Part shown: in pieces, positions 13,701 through 23,127 of the stretch
Layout: each line of letters starts with the position of its first letter
Numbering within the stretch: the first letter of the stretch is position 1
NCBI GenBank assembly: GCA_021397845.1
Contig: CM038047.1
Coordinates: 34,951,601 to 35,015,600 of the forward strand
Length of the DNA stretch: 64,000 nt
Direction: 5' to 3'
Source: Areca catechu
Taxonomy: Eukaryota > Streptophyta > Magnoliopsida > Arecales > Arecaceae
Position numbers and translations under genes: made by a program
Notes under the pieces: model-generated
What the model was told of the DNA's origin: nothing
Seen by the model: only the letters and a program-made list of their open reading frames with translations
Databases searched by the model: none

Positions 13701-14195
13701 CAGATTCCACCCTCAAAAAATAAAAAATCTTGACTTAATATTACTAAAAGAATATAAAGAAAACCCACCATCCCATCAATCAGCACTTCTTGAAATCAAA
13801 AAGATATGAAAAATAAAAAACATAACAAAAAGCATTCATCAGCTGAAGGATCACAAACCCATCCATAATTTTATAAACTAAATCACCACATTCCAGCGAA
13901 ACAGCGCATCCCGCCACCAAATCACGCTTCGGAAGAACGTATTGAGACCGGCAGAAGACCCGGATAAAATAAAAGACATGGGCAGAGAAAAGTAACAGGA
14001 TGAAGAAAAGTCGAAGGGAAGACGGAGGGAGACCTTGGAGGAGGAGCTTCTCGGCAGCCTCGTTGGGATCCATGGAGCATTCCCTGAGCATTGCGTATAT
14101 CTCCTCGTCTCTGTGGCCCCCGGCGATCTCCTTGATGTTCTGGATCGTCCTCCGGACGCTGTTGGGGATGGAACCCTAGAAGAACCGCCGGTCAT
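1275..14195 (-). CDS. GIP1: GBF-interacting protein 1-like gene (nine exons seen, 3' end not in window)
   Basis: Plant GIP1 proteins bind G-box bZIP factors (GBF type) and raise their DNA binding; they act in the nucleus. The N-terminal DUF1296/GIP1_N domain is recognisable in exon 1 (IRxTIQNIKEIAGGH, then EEIYAMLRECSMDPNEAAEKLL) and runs into exon 2 (FHEVKRK). Later exons carry the family's conserved blocks: GRGGRGTYSSRYVSH, VAGVANGST, HVIIPNHLQVPE with LSFGSFEADFG, QYSVV with PPVLGS, FDPSTSYY, and the Pro/Tyr-rich tail with FSPFYVPP and KENNAYI. Exons on minus: 14195-14034, 12884-12842, 11176-11089, 10499-10369, about 8806-8190, 5182-4792, 3652-3346, 2275-2112, 1772-1275. All seen junctions are GT-AG except that the exon 4/5 join is unclear. 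The usual final block (ending near NWTNNY in relatives) was not found, so the 3' end lies left of the window. Exons 1, 2 and 8 each lack one base, so as written the gene does not encode one continuous protein. Confidence 0.9.
2112..2275 (-). CDS. GIP1: GIP1-like exon 8 (FDPSTSYY block, one base short)
   Basis: The acceptor is ttattcag before GTCCAGC. The first part reads VQQHFDPSTSYYPQI. The second part, in another frame, reads ADVNGCLSKFLPPGAAASQF and NGNIAVLPQTGQSQQQ, both as in relatives. The switch is at plus-strand aa 2231-2232. With 164 nt the exon cannot be phase 0 at both ends; with one more base (165 nt) it is. The donor is CAGCAGCAG|gtatgag. Confidence 0.85.
3346..3652 (-). CDS. GIP1: GIP1-like exon 7 (QYSVV block)
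   Basis: The acceptor is gtgcag before CATTCACAG and the exon joins exon 6 in phase. It encodes EAEYLDHLQPPVQIAENILS, then GPQYSVVCTAPTYLNLGPVP and PVLGSHFATLEGAESQSREA. Relatives have the same order (acidic linker, QYSVV, P-MLGSQ, SES-AR). It ends GGC TTT GTT|gtaag in phase 0 with an intact frame. Confidence 0.9.
4792..5182 (-). CDS. GIP1: GIP1-like exon 6 (NHLQVPE and LSFGSF blocks)
   Basis: The acceptor is catttag before CAGTTGGTCC. It completes a split GCA codon with exon 5 and encodes AVGPTKECKPKPTS, KLQKKLEDLQFSETHVIIP, NHLQVPESQLTGLSFGSFEA and an acidic Ser-rich end. HVIIPNHLQVPE and LSFGSF are among the most conserved motifs of the family outside the N-terminal domain. The frame is intact and the donor is CAAT|gtagga at 4791-4790, phase 2. 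Confidence 0.9.
5183..8189. other. Intron 5 of GIP1-like gene, 3 kb
   Basis: AT-rich intron sequence between two well-supported exons. It contains an alternating AT/GT run near 7490-7545. I see no gene or recognisable transposon in it on either strand. Confidence 0.6.
8190..8806 (-). CDS. GIP1: GIP1-like exon 5 (long Ser-rich exon)
   Basis: A long intact frame carries SVAGVANGSTMM, VSGDTSVEESSATEI, then SSGTTSTSGVYASASD and AIGCEIGSEQTSGE, followed by SSSTTDSMGSRPSSNYSSRS and QPLDGPRK. These follow the order of conserved blocks in GIP1 proteins. The donor AAAG|gtacaat (8189-8188) is clear and leaves phase 1 for exon 6. The start is uncertain. AG at 8808-8807 fits the phase if exon 4 ends at 10367; the better-looking cag-type site at 8794-8793 does not. 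Confidence 0.8.
9205..9335. repeat. GTAC-rich diverged repeat in intron 4
   Basis: Contains cataccggtagtatg, cagtatcagtatgcc and ggtatggtacagtatgcttg. Word use matches the 415-595 segment. Confidence 0.45.
9727..9892 (+). mobile_element. Au-type SINE (3' three quarters) in intron 4
   Basis: The sequence follows the plant Au SINE: a caaagctaaggttgctcc segment, a Pol III B-box-like ggttcgaaaca at about 9774, then gatgtgaggctaaggctgc, agaccccacaatgg, gagcctcatacact, and a T-rich end (cccctttttt). It is inserted antisense to the GIP1-like gene. I could not identify the 5' A-box part, so the element may be 5'-truncated or diverged. Confidence 0.75.
10369..10499 (-). CDS. GIP1: GIP1-like exon 4
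   Basis: The acceptor is gatcag before ATGCCCGG. The frame set by exon 3 reads ARVGSNVGVGKENGVTQGTD and then SITSTSSPATHD, a Ser/Thr-rich segment typical of the family at this place. The end is uncertain: CCA|gtgtat keeps phase 0, but CCAGT|gtatgt is the stronger donor and ends two bases later (10367). Only the second choice can be matched to a phase-compatible AG in front of exon 5. Confidence 0.75.
11089..11176 (-). CDS. GIP1: GIP1-like exon 3 (GRGGRG segment)
   Basis: The acceptor is tatgcag before AACAGGGAG. It encodes NREPTDSR, VLQGRGGRGTYSSRY and VSH, the Gly/Arg-rich segment that follows the GIP1 domain in this family. It ends CTCACA|gtatg in phase 1, which joins exon 4 cleanly. The reading frame is intact over 88 nt. 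Confidence 0.85.
12842..12884 (-). CDS. GIP1: GIP1-like exon 2 (FHEVKRK block, one base short)
   Basis: The acceptor is ttccag at 12890-12885. The exon reads (G)AT CCC TTT CAT GAG GTC AAG AGG, giving DPFHEVKR, the conserved continuation of the GIP1_N domain. The donor is GGAG|gtattg. With 43 nt it ends in phase 2, but exon 3 must start in phase 0. One more A in the AAAA run (plus-strand tttt at 12846-12849) would give the family's RKKE ending and the right phase. Confidence 0.8.
14034..14195 (-). CDS. GIP1: GIP1-like exon 1 (GIP1_N domain, one base short)
   Basis: The ATG at 14195-14193 opens MTGGSSR. The conserved domain (GSIPNSVRRTIQNIKEIAGG, then EEIYAMLRECSMDPNEA) lies in a different frame, which is preceded directly by TAG. 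One base added in the ccc run at 14174-14176 would join the two frames. It would also make the exon 163 nt, leaving the single G that exon 2 needs to complete GAT. The donor is CAAG|gtctcc at 14033-14032. An alternative is that tcttctag is a splice acceptor of an upstream 5' exon, but the match of the N-terminus to the family favours a missing base. Confidence 0.85.
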
Positions 14196-15749
14196 CTTGG
14201 CTCGCAGTGGGGAGGGAACGGGGAGGGGGTTGCCTCGAAGAGTGGCAGGGGAAAAAGGGAAGACTTTGGGGGTTTTGAAATGTTTTTGAAGGGGGGGATG
14301 ATGGAAATAATGAGAGAAGACCAGGAGCCAACGCCTTGACGAGTGGGTCTTAAATGGGGGCCAAGGGCTACTTTGGGTTTTTCATTGCCTTTGAGTTATG
14401 TTTTCCTGGCCTTTCTTCGGGCGGTTCTCGAGGTGCAGATGGGCAACGGCGATGGCACGAGTAGAGTGCAAATGGGTCGGATCATGTCGAATTAGGAGCG
14501 ATTCAATCTAATTTTTTTATTAAATTTAAATTAAATTTATTAAAAATTAAATTAGATCTGATCGAATTTATTATTAAAATTTTTAATTTAATTAATCATT
14601 CAATTGAGATCGAATTTATGAATAATTCGATTCTAATTTAAAAAAATTGAATGTAGATATAATCCGAATAAAATATAAATAACTATATTTTAATTATTAT
14701 ATAGTCAATTATTATTAATCATAAAATAGATAATAAACATATTATTTTAAAATAAATTAAAATATAAAAATAATTATAATTCTATTTTTATATTAAAAAT
14801 AAGTTTCATACAAGTTTTAAATTATAATTTAAATATCTAAATAAATATGAACCTGACAGTATTAGTATATTCGAACTGGATTGGATTTAAATCCAATTCT
14901 AATCCAAGAAATGAATAGATCTAATTTTAAAATTCAACATGGATGTATGAATTTTTAAAAATTGATTATATCATATTTAAATAGATTTGATCGGATTAGG
15001 TCATAGATTAACCCGATATTTGCAGCCTTCGGTACGGGAGGGTGTTAGCTCTTGGATGTTACTTCTCTCGTTACTTTGCCATGGAGCATGATCTTGTGGC
15101 TCGCTGTTATGGTTATGGTTGCTTACATCTTCGTCGAGTCTACTCTCTGTATAGTATATTTAACTCAAAGCTTATCGGTTGGGCAGAAAATTAAATTTGC
15201 CTGCAAAATTTAGACGTGAAGCTAGTTTTGATTGGATAGATGTCTAAGTTGGACTTGGCCCTAGTTTTAGCCGGTAGAGATGGATTCAACATAAAATGAA
15301 CAAATTTTCAAATGAACCATTGCTTGCGCTCTTGAACTTGACCAATGGCCATTGATTGATTGGTTGTGAAGCTCAATTTGTTACATGTTTACTGATTTAT
15401 AGGTATCCAGCTATGGTTTCTAGGTCAAGACTCAGGATGTACTTGGTGCATCAAGGTAAAACCCACACATAGAAAAAGCCATGTTCATGTAATAATTGAC
15501 ATAGCTCTAGCTAAACCAATCAACTACCAATGGACCTCCTGCATGTTGGAACCAACCTTGTATAATTGCTACTGATTATTTGTTCGATGATTTAAATTTG
15601 TTTGCAACAACCCCCCTCACCCGAAAAGTTTATACCTTCACGAGATGACTCGTACATTAGACTTCCTGCATATGTTGATAAATTAATCCTGTATCAAAAG
15701 AGATGATTTCAAATCTTAAACCATTCTCCAATAGGTTTTGCTTTTTTCT

Positions 15750-15786
<37 letters not shown>

Positions 15787-16004
15787 GGGAGGGGGGGGAT
15801 GAAAAACATCTTTATATTAATTCTTAAATACCTCGTGTTAGAAAATTATTATCAGATAATAAATATCGTAAATAATTTATTATTTATCCTGAAATTATCT
15901 TATTTTCATTTTACATATAAAATTATTTATTAATTTCTACACTCAATTGTATATGATACGATTTCATATAACGATGAAGACAATTTTTTTTTTTTTTATA
16001 AAAT
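14196..16004. other. Intergenic region upstream of GIP1-like gene
   Basis: About 250 bp next to the start codon is GC-rich and should hold the 5' UTR and promoter; no clear TATA box was identified. From 14500 to 15000 the sequence is very AT-rich with repeated aatt/gatcgaatt words. No coding potential is recognised. A pyrimidine run lies at 15745-15786 and a T12-13 run near 15984-15998. Confidence 0.6.
15745..15786. repeat. (TTTTC)n / poly-T low-complexity run
   Basis: Repeated cttttctttt units followed by about 14 T residues and then a G-rich run (gggaggggggggat). Confidence 0.85.
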
Positions 16005-16219
16005 GATGTATTTGTTATACTGAACGGAGATGAATATAATGTAAGGAATCAGCAAGCAAAATATTTCTAAACTGTACAGGGAAGAAAGTTTACGATAGTC
16101 AGAGAAGAGCAATCATGCAACATAAATCTGATGTATTGTTATACTGAACGGAGATGAATATAATGTAAGAATCAGCAAGCAAAATATTTCTAAACTGTAC
16201 AGGGAAGAAAGTTTACGAT
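16005..16219. repeat. 125-bp tandem duplication, second copy interrupted
   Basis: Copy 1 spans 16005-16129 and copy 2 starts at 16130 with the same text (gatgtatt(t)gttatactgaacggag to gtttacgat). Copy 2 stops at 16219, where the Tekay-type LTR begins. It resumes at 25163 with agtcagagaagagcaatcat and ends near 25195. The copies differ mainly by single-base length changes (tattt/tatt, aagga/aaga). Confidence 0.9.
16215..16219. repeat. Target-site duplication acgat (left)
   Basis: acgat directly precedes the LTR start tgtcgcgcccc and is repeated after the other LTR at 25158-25162. Confidence 0.93.
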
Positions 16220-18245
16220 TGTCGCGCCCCAAATCCAAGACCAGGGCCAGTAGTGCAACAGACGGCCGTATGTTCTGGGAATTCAATATTTTCCAAGAAC
16301 ATACCAGGCCTGTACCAACCATTTCGTATAAAATGAGTACCAGGCATTATATTAATAAAGCAAAAGTAGTAAGTAGATTCAATTGTCATAAAGCCAACCG
16401 TCATACATTTATCATGATATAATTTCATGAAAAATAATAATAATAAAAAAAATAATGATAGTGTCCACTAGATCCTATGCCTCACTGATTGAATCCCTGG
16501 CCCATATGTTCCTCTGATCCTGAAAAAAAAATGCAAGGGAAAAGAATGAGTTTCCCTTAAACTCAGTAAGTCATCACATGTCACAAATATATATTTTACC
16601 ATGAATCTAGAGTAATTCCATACATAGGAGCCACCAAAATATATATAAGCCAATTCCTATTATTAACCTTTTTTTTATTTTTCTGACAGAATACAAATTT
16701 TTTTTTTTTTTAGGATGGCCATCCGAACACACTCACTTAGTCCCTCATACTATATGGCCACGATCGGCCCGTGGCTCGCCCCAAAAGAGCCTAGACCCTT
16801 GTCACACATCCGCACACCGACGGACATGTGCCAGCGATAGCCCGCTGGAGGCCCAAAAGGAATCTAGCTCTGAGTATCACACGAGGGACATGCTTCCCAG
16901 CATGGGCTAGAATAAAACAACTCCTGTGTCACATACCGCACGTCGGTCATGTGCCAGCGATAGCCCCGCTGGAGGCCCAAAAGGAGTCTAGATCCTCGTG
17001 TAATCATAGTCGGACTAGGGAGCAAATACAACTAACTCACCCCATGACTTGTTACATTTTAGCCTAAGGTTAAATTTCATAACGCATCAAGATATATGTA
17101 TGCAGCATGAACATAACAATAAAATTATTAACATGTCAAGTAAAGGGTTCACAGCATGCATGGCAAAATTTATTGGTGAGTGACAACTTACTGTTTCACA
17201 CAACTCGGCACTAATCCTGATTTTCCAAGGAGGATGACGATCCTGCATCACAATTTATTTTGATTATTATTTAATATCATTAATTTTAAAAAAAAAATAA
17301 ATCCCTTGGGGCAACCCCAAACAATGCCTTCCATTTTGCTGGTACAAGGTTGGCCTATTCAAGATAAAAGGCCTAGCCCAACAGGGCATGGCCCAACCAA
17401 GTCCGGCCCAACGAGCCCGGCCCATCCAAGCCCGGCCCAGCCCGGCCCGGCCCAGCCAAGCCCGGCCCGCAACAGGCTTGGCCCAACCAAGCCTGATCAA
17501 ACCAAGCTTCCGTCCCCCTTCGGCCAGGCGTTCGCCCGACCTCACGAGAGAAGCAGGGAGGATCGACGGCGATCCTCCTCCCGTCCGACCACCACGTCGA
17601 CCGCGCCGGAGAAGGAAGAGAGTCCGGCGACCCTTACGGTGGCCATCCGACCGACGGCCGGCGAGCACCGAGCCGGAGATGTCGCTTGCAACATCCCTCA
17701 CGGCCGACCAACAGTTTCTAACAGTTCTTCCTCCTCCATCCCCCCCCCCTCTCCGAGCAAGCGATGGGACGGCGGCGATCCCGTGATCGGCCGCCCAAAG
17801 ACGGTTGCCGGAGAGGAGGAGTCCGGCGGCGGCTTCCTCACTGCCGGCCACCGCCAAGGCTTCAACGGAGAGGAAAATCAGCCGGATTCTCCCCTCCGTC
17901 GAGCCGCACAAGCCCGCTACGCCATACCAGGGAGAGAGAGAACTTACCGGCGAGAGGCGTCTCCGATCTCACGACCTCCGGCGAAGGGCGTTCCGGCGAG
18001 GGCAGGGCACTCGAGGAACCGTCGTCGCTCCACCACAGGAAGAAGCTCTCGGATCAACAGAGGTAATCCCCATAGCCTTAAACCCGAGGAGAACCTTATC
18101 TCCCCCCCTTCTCCGGCGGCAGCGTCGGATTTGTCGGATTTCTCGCCGGAAAATCTGACCTGCCGAACCATAGGGGTTTTGAACTGAAGTTGGCAAGGGC
18201 TGCCGACTTCAGCCCAAATCCGGCCCAAAAGGACCGGTCCTCACA
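16220..18245 (-). repeat. 3' LTR of Tekay-type element
   Basis: 2026 bp from tgtcgcgccccaaatcc to ggaccggtcctcaca on the plus strand. It matches 23128-25157 over its whole length. It contains a GC-rich block at about 17380-18100 with a GGCCCA/CCCGGCCC array. Long open frames in this block on both strands come from base composition and are not genes. Confidence 0.95.
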
Positions 18246-18257
18246 TTCTCCCCACCT
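18246..18257 (-). other. Polypurine tract of Tekay-type element
   Basis: The minus strand reads AGGTGGGGAGAA directly before the 3' LTR start TGTGAGGACC. It primes plus-strand synthesis. Confidence 0.88.
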
Positions 18258-18282
18258 AAAAAAAAAAATTTCGCCCTCGAAA

Positions 18283-18594
18283 TTACATACCTGGGTTCTG
18301 GAAAAGTTGAGGATATTTAACTTTCATGATTTCTTCTAACTCCCAAGTGGCTTCCCGCTCTGAATGATTACTCCACTGGACTTTAACATAAGGAATGACG
18401 CGTCGCCTCAAGACTTGCTCCTTTCTATCCACCACCTTCACTGGTTGCTCCTCATAAGACAAATTTTCCTTGAATTGAAGTGGTCCCATTTCGATTACAT
18501 GATTTGGATCAGGTACATACTTCCTCAGCATAGAAACATGAAAAACATTATGCACACTAGCAAGAGATGGTGGTAAAGCAAGCCGATAAGCCAC
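18283..18594 (-). pseudogene. Integrase C-terminus and chromodomain-like tail (Tekay type)
   Basis: The 103-codon open frame encodes LPPSLASVHNVFHVSMLRKY, the integrase C-terminal motif of chromoviruses, then a linker, then VIPYVKVQWSNHSEREATWE with ELEEIMKVKYPQLF. The VQW-x5-EATWE pattern is the chromodomain-like end that in chromoviruses guides integration to marked chromatin. It ends at its own stop, about 25 bp from the PPT. It is separated from the rest of pol by a frame break and probably decayed. Confidence 0.85.
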
Positions 18595-18649
18595 AGCTCC
18601 AATTTCTCCAAGATTTCAAAAGGACCCACATACCGAGGGCTTAACTTCC

Positions 18650-19600
18650 TCGCACCCCAAATCTCATAACTCCTTTAGTAGGGGACACTTTAAGTAACAC
18701 ATGGTCCCCCACCATAAATTTCAGTTCTCTTCTCCGATTATCTGCATAACTCTTTTGTCGACTCTGAGCTGTAAACAGTCGCTTCCTAATAAGTTGGATT
18801 TTATCTGTGGTCTGCAGTATAATATCGGGTCCCAAAAGTTTCCTCTCGCCAACATCATCCCAACATCCGGGGTCCTACATCTCCTCCCATAGAGAGCTTC
18901 AAAAGGTGCCATTTTAATGGTTGCTTGATAACTGTTGTTATATGCAAATTCTATCAATGACAGATGATCATCCCAAGACCCTTTTAAATCAAGAACACAT
19001 GCTCTCAACATATCTTAATGTCTGAATTGTCCTCTCTGACTGCCCATCAGTTTGAGGATGAAAGGCTGTACTAAACTCCAGCTTGGTTTTCATAGCTTGA
19101 TGCAAACTCCTCCAAATTGAGAAACAATCTAGTGTCCCTATCAGATACAATTGATACAGGAATACCATGTAGTCTAACAATCTCATCGATATATAATTTT
19201 GCTAGCCTTTCCATGGAGAAATTGACCTTGACAGGTAGAAAATGAGCTGACTTTGTCAATCGATCTACAACAACCCAAATAGCATCAAATCCTCTGAGAG
19301 TCCTTGCAATCCTGAAACAAAGTCCATTGTGACATTCTCCCATTTCCATACAGGGATAGCCAGGGGTTGTAGAGGTCCTGCTGGTCTCTGATGCTCAGCC
19401 TTTATTTGCTGACAAGTTAAGCATTGAGCCACAAACATGGCTATTTCCCTTTTCATACCTTTCCACCAGAAGTTCTCCTTAAGATCTCTATACATTTTTG
19501 TGCTTCCAGGATGAATAGTGTAAATAGCATTGTGGGCATCGACCAATATTTCCTTCTTTAGACTTTCATCCCCCTGGAACACACAACCTGTCTCCAAATC
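18650..19600 (-). pseudogene. Integrase of Tekay-type element, frameshifted
   Basis: The zinc-binding H2C2 domain is near 19590-19380 (HPGSTKMYRDLKENFWWKGM, then CLTCQQIKAEH). The catalytic core follows: VDRLTKSAHFLPVKV near 19250 holds the first Asp, IVSDRDTR near 19150 the second Asp, and DGQSERTIQTL near 19030 the Glu. YNNSYQATIKMAPFEALYG follows near 18900. The core is split over at least three frames, for example just after SDRDTR. It cuts target DNA and joins element ends in intact relatives. Order and motifs are clear; the frame is broken. Confidence 0.88.
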
Positions 19601-19684
19601 TTAAGGATCCATCCTCATGAATTCGGAATTCCGAGATTATCCCAGATTGTATTTTCTCTCTAATCTTTTGAAATTCTGAATCAT

Positions 19685-21010
19685 TCATCTGTGATGCCTA
19701 ATTCTATCGATCAGGGTAGATTGTATCTTAAGAGTAGCAAGTGAGAATGTAGAGTTATGCATCTGTATCTCCAAACTCAGCTTTCCAAGATCTTGAAGAA
19801 TTTCTCCTTGAGAAGTGATTAAGGTTGCCAAGCTACCTCCGGCCTTTCTGCTCAATGCATCAGCCACTACATTTGCTTTTCCCGGATGATAACTTATTTT
19901 CAAATCATAGTCTTTGATCAGCTCCAACCATCTCCTTTGCCTCAAGTTTAACTCTTTCTGAGTAAATAAATACTTAAGACTTTTATGATCAGTAAAAATT
20001 TCACAAGATACACCATACAGGTAATGCCTCCAAATTTTCAGGGCAAAGACCACAGCAGCTAGCTCCAAATCATGAGTAGGGTAGTTTAATTCATGTGTTT
20101 TAAGCTGCCTAGATGCGTAGGCCACCACCTTCTCCCTTTGCATAAGAACACATCCTAACCCTTTTTTGGAGGCATCACTGTAAATAGAAAACCCTCACTT
20201 CCAGTTGGTAAGGTAAGAATAGGAGCTGATACCAAGCGCTTCTTTAACTCTTGGAAGCTTTTCTCACAATCATCAGACCAATCAAATTTAATCCCTTTAT
20301 GGGTTAGCTGGGTCAGTGGCAAGGCTATACGGGAAAACCCCTCCACAAACCTTCGGTAATAACCAGCTAGACCCAGAAAACTACGGACTTCAGTCACATT
20401 ATTTGGTCTTTTCCATCAACAATTGCTTCAATCTTTGCTGGATCAACAGATATCCCTTCCTTAGAGACTGTGTGGCCAAGAAAAAATATTATCAAGCCAG
20501 AATTGACATTTCTTCAGCTTTGCATACAATCTCTGCTCCCTTAGTATTTGTAAGATTTTCCTTAAATGTTTTTCATGCTCCTCCGGATTCTTGGAATAAA
20601 CTAGAATGTCATCAATAAAAACTACTACACACGGATCCAAATATGATTGAATATCCTGTTCATCATGTCCCATGAAAGCTGCCGGAGCATTCATCAGTCC
20701 GAAAGGCATCACCAGAAATTCATAATGCCCATATCTAGTACGAAAGGCTGTTTTGGATATGTCTTCATTCTTAATTTTTAACTGATAATATCCGGACCGC
20801 AAGTCGATTTTTGAGAACACCTGAGCGCCTTGCACGGTCAAAAAGATCATCAATTCTGGGAAGGGGATACTTATTTCGAATTGTCAACTTGTTCAATTCT
20901 CGATAATCAATACACACCTCAGACTCCCATCCTTCTTCCTGACAAACAGTACTGGAGCACCCCATGGTGAAACACTCGGCCTGATGAATCCCTTATCGAG
21001 CAGATCCTGA
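19685..21010 (-). pseudogene. Reverse transcriptase and RNase H of Tekay-type element, frameshifted
   Basis: RT motifs in order: SLRVCIDYRELNKLTIRNKY-like near 20910, SKIDLRSGYYQLKIKNED near 20810, RTRYGHYEFLVMPFGLMNAP near 20720, and the catalytic FIDDILVYSKN near 20600, where both Asp are present. RNase H follows (MTEVRSFLGLAGYYRRF linker near 20390; VVAYASRQLKTHELNYPTHD; ADALSRK near 19855). Frame changes occur around 20860, 20640, 20460 and 20150. Near 20640-20680 an extra G and a missing base about 25 nt apart garble a short stretch before SYLDP. The role in intact elements is cDNA synthesis and template removal. Confidence 0.9.
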
Positions 21011-21160
21011 AGTTGTTCCTTGAGTTCTTTCAATTCAGCTGGTGCATTCTATAGGGAGCCTTAGACCAGGTTCTGCATTAGGTAAGAGATCAACAGAAAA
21101 TTCCATCCTCTGTCAGGAGGTAATCCCGGCAATTCATCTGGAAATACATCCGAAATTCTT

Positions 21161-21640
21161 TCACAATAGGAATATTTTCCACCCCTTCTCCTTCTTGCTG
21201 GGATCTATAACATTGGCCAAGTATCCTGCACAACCTTGCCTCAGCATCCGTTTAGCTTGCATAGCTGTAATCATTCTCATAGGGGTCTTCCCTTCACCGC
21301 CAAAGAAACCAAAAGGTTCCTGACCTGGAGGGTAGAAACTACTCTCTTCTCGAAACAATCTACTGTGGCATGATAAGAAGCTACCAATCCATTCCCAAAA
21401 TAATATCAAACTCTTCCATTTCCAATACCATTAGATCAGATGAAACTCATGGTTTCCAATGCTTAGAGTGCATGATGGACAAATCATGTTAACTATGATA
21501 TGCCCCCATTCGGAATGGATACTCGATCTCGAAATTTAAAGGTATGGTTCCCATACCAGCCTTCTTAGTAACTCCGGTTGAGATAAAAGAGTGCGTTGCT
21601 CCGGAATCAAATAAAACACGGGCATATGAAGAGGCTACTT
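21161..21640 (-). pseudogene. Aspartic protease region of Tekay-type element
   Basis: The minus strand reads LFDSGATHSFIS near 21620-21580, the retropepsin active-site motif. Downstream, FYPPGQEPFGFFGGEGKTP and ANVIDPSKKE (21409-21161) form the usual protease-RT linker. Several frame breaks separate the segments. Retropepsin would cut the Gag-Pol polyprotein in an intact element. Confidence 0.82.
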
Positions 21641-21674
21641 TGATGGTACTTACTAAATAATTCTTACTTAATAA

Positions 21675-22976
21675 TTATTTGTACTCAATTAAATCAAATA
21701 AAGTAAAAAAAAAACTTGCGAAATTACCTGTCACCACAGCATTCGATGCCTGAGCATCTTGCTGAGTTAGCGCATACACACGAGCCTGGGTCTTCTGCTT
21801 CTGGCGCTCACCAGATCCATAAGCTATAGGTTGTCCTTGGATAAAAGCTGGTACATTTGAAGGAGGAGGTGCTGGCGGTCGCGGTGCATTCTGAAAGGTA
21901 TACTGATTTCCAGGATTCTGAGAACGTGGGCAATTCATAGCTTTGTGGCCTTGCTGACCACAATTAAAACAAGCCCCAGAAAACCAACGACAATCCTGCT
22001 CTAGATGAAAACCTTGACATCTCCTGCAACGAGGACCATTACCCTGCTGAGGACCTGGATCTTGCCTTTGATTTCCCCTCTGTCTAGGTTGTTTGCCAGA
22101 GTGTTGGTTCCCACGCTGCCCATCAGGTCTGGATCTCTTCCTCAGCTGCCGTTCCCTTTCCTGCTGCATATTATCAACCTCTTACTCTACAATTTTTGCT
22201 TTACTAACGACGTCCCGGTATGAGGCCAGCTGCATGGGTCTTACTCCAGCACGAATCCTGGGTTTAAGTCCTTTCTCAAATCTCCGTGCCTTGATATAGT
22301 CCGTGGCCACCAACTCCGGAGCAAAGCGGGACAGTTCAATAAACTTGGCTTCATACTGTGTCACGGTCAAGCCTCCTTGTATCAACCTGGTAAATTCGCT
22401 CTCCTTCTCAAATCTGAGACTTTCAGGAAAATACATATCCAAAAACTCTTGGCGAAAAATATCCCAAGTTATCGGCTCTTCATTGCCATATTGTCTTCTG
22501 ACAGCATCCCACCATTCCGAAGCCTCGCCTTGTAGTTGATAAGCTGCAAAGCGAACTTTCTCCCGATCCGTACAGTCCATGCTGACAAAGACCTTCTCCA
22601 TTTCTTTCAGCCACTTCAAGGATTCAGTAGGTTCAGTAGAACCCTCAAATGTAGGAGGTGCCAACTTCTTAAATTCAGTGATCCCCCGATCCATTTTAGA
22701 TGACTGACCACCCCTATTCCCCTGCTGCCTCAATTCCTGCACAAGTCCAGTTAGAGCCTGGATAAGACCTACCACCTGACCATCAGAATTGGTTGTCCTC
22801 ATATCGTGCTGCAGAGGAGGAGGACTAACTGCTCGACTCTCGCCCTGATCAGGTGATAGGCTACGAGCCATGTAAGCGCCGGCCGCCCGAGATGGACCCG
22901 CTGCCTGCGAAGTATCATGAGCTCGAGATGCATGATCATTTTGATTTGATGTCCTCATGGATCGGGTCCGAGCCAT
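21675..22976 (-). pseudogene. Gag of Tekay-type element with CCHC zinc knuckle
   Basis: It starts at the ATG at 22976 (MARTRSMRTSNQNDHASRA). The core capsid-like domain includes FEGSTEPTESLKWLKEMEKV, then WWDAVRRQYG, ITWDIFRQEFLDMYFPESLR and LTRLIQGGLTVTQYEAKFIE, typical of plant Ty3/gypsy gag. A frame change and stop near 22180 separate it from the Arg/Gln-rich C-terminal part, which holds the zinc knuckle CFNCGQQGHKAMNCP near 21975-21930. The ATG is about 130 bp from the PBS, a normal leader length. Confidence 0.9.
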
Positions 22977-23104
22977 TAAACCTATAGCACAATTGTTAGT
23001 TAGTTAAATAATATGACCTTACTTGTACTTTATTAATTTTAAACTTGCCCTAACTGTCTCTACCCCGCTCTCACTATCTAAAGCATTTTAGTTTCTGAGA
23101 CATG

Positions 23105-23120
23105 CCTGGCTCTGATACCA
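23105..23120 (-). other. Primer-binding site, initiator Met-tRNA type
   Basis: The minus strand reads TGGTATCAGAGCCAGG seven bases inside the 5' LTR end. It is the usual complement of the 3' end of plant initiator methionine tRNA. Confidence 0.92.
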
Positions 23121-23127
23121 CTAAATC

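Noticed and set aside
14035..14289. Plus-strand open frame over exon 1
   Set aside because: It is the antisense shadow of the GIP1 exon 1 coding sequence.
17306..18187. Long GC-rich open frames of up to 293 codons on both strands at 17.3-18.2 kb and their copies at 24.2-25.2 kb
   Set aside because: They lie wholly inside the chromovirus LTRs, occur in several frames and both strands, are Pro/Arg/Ala-rich, and differ in frame between the two LTR copies. Base composition explains them.
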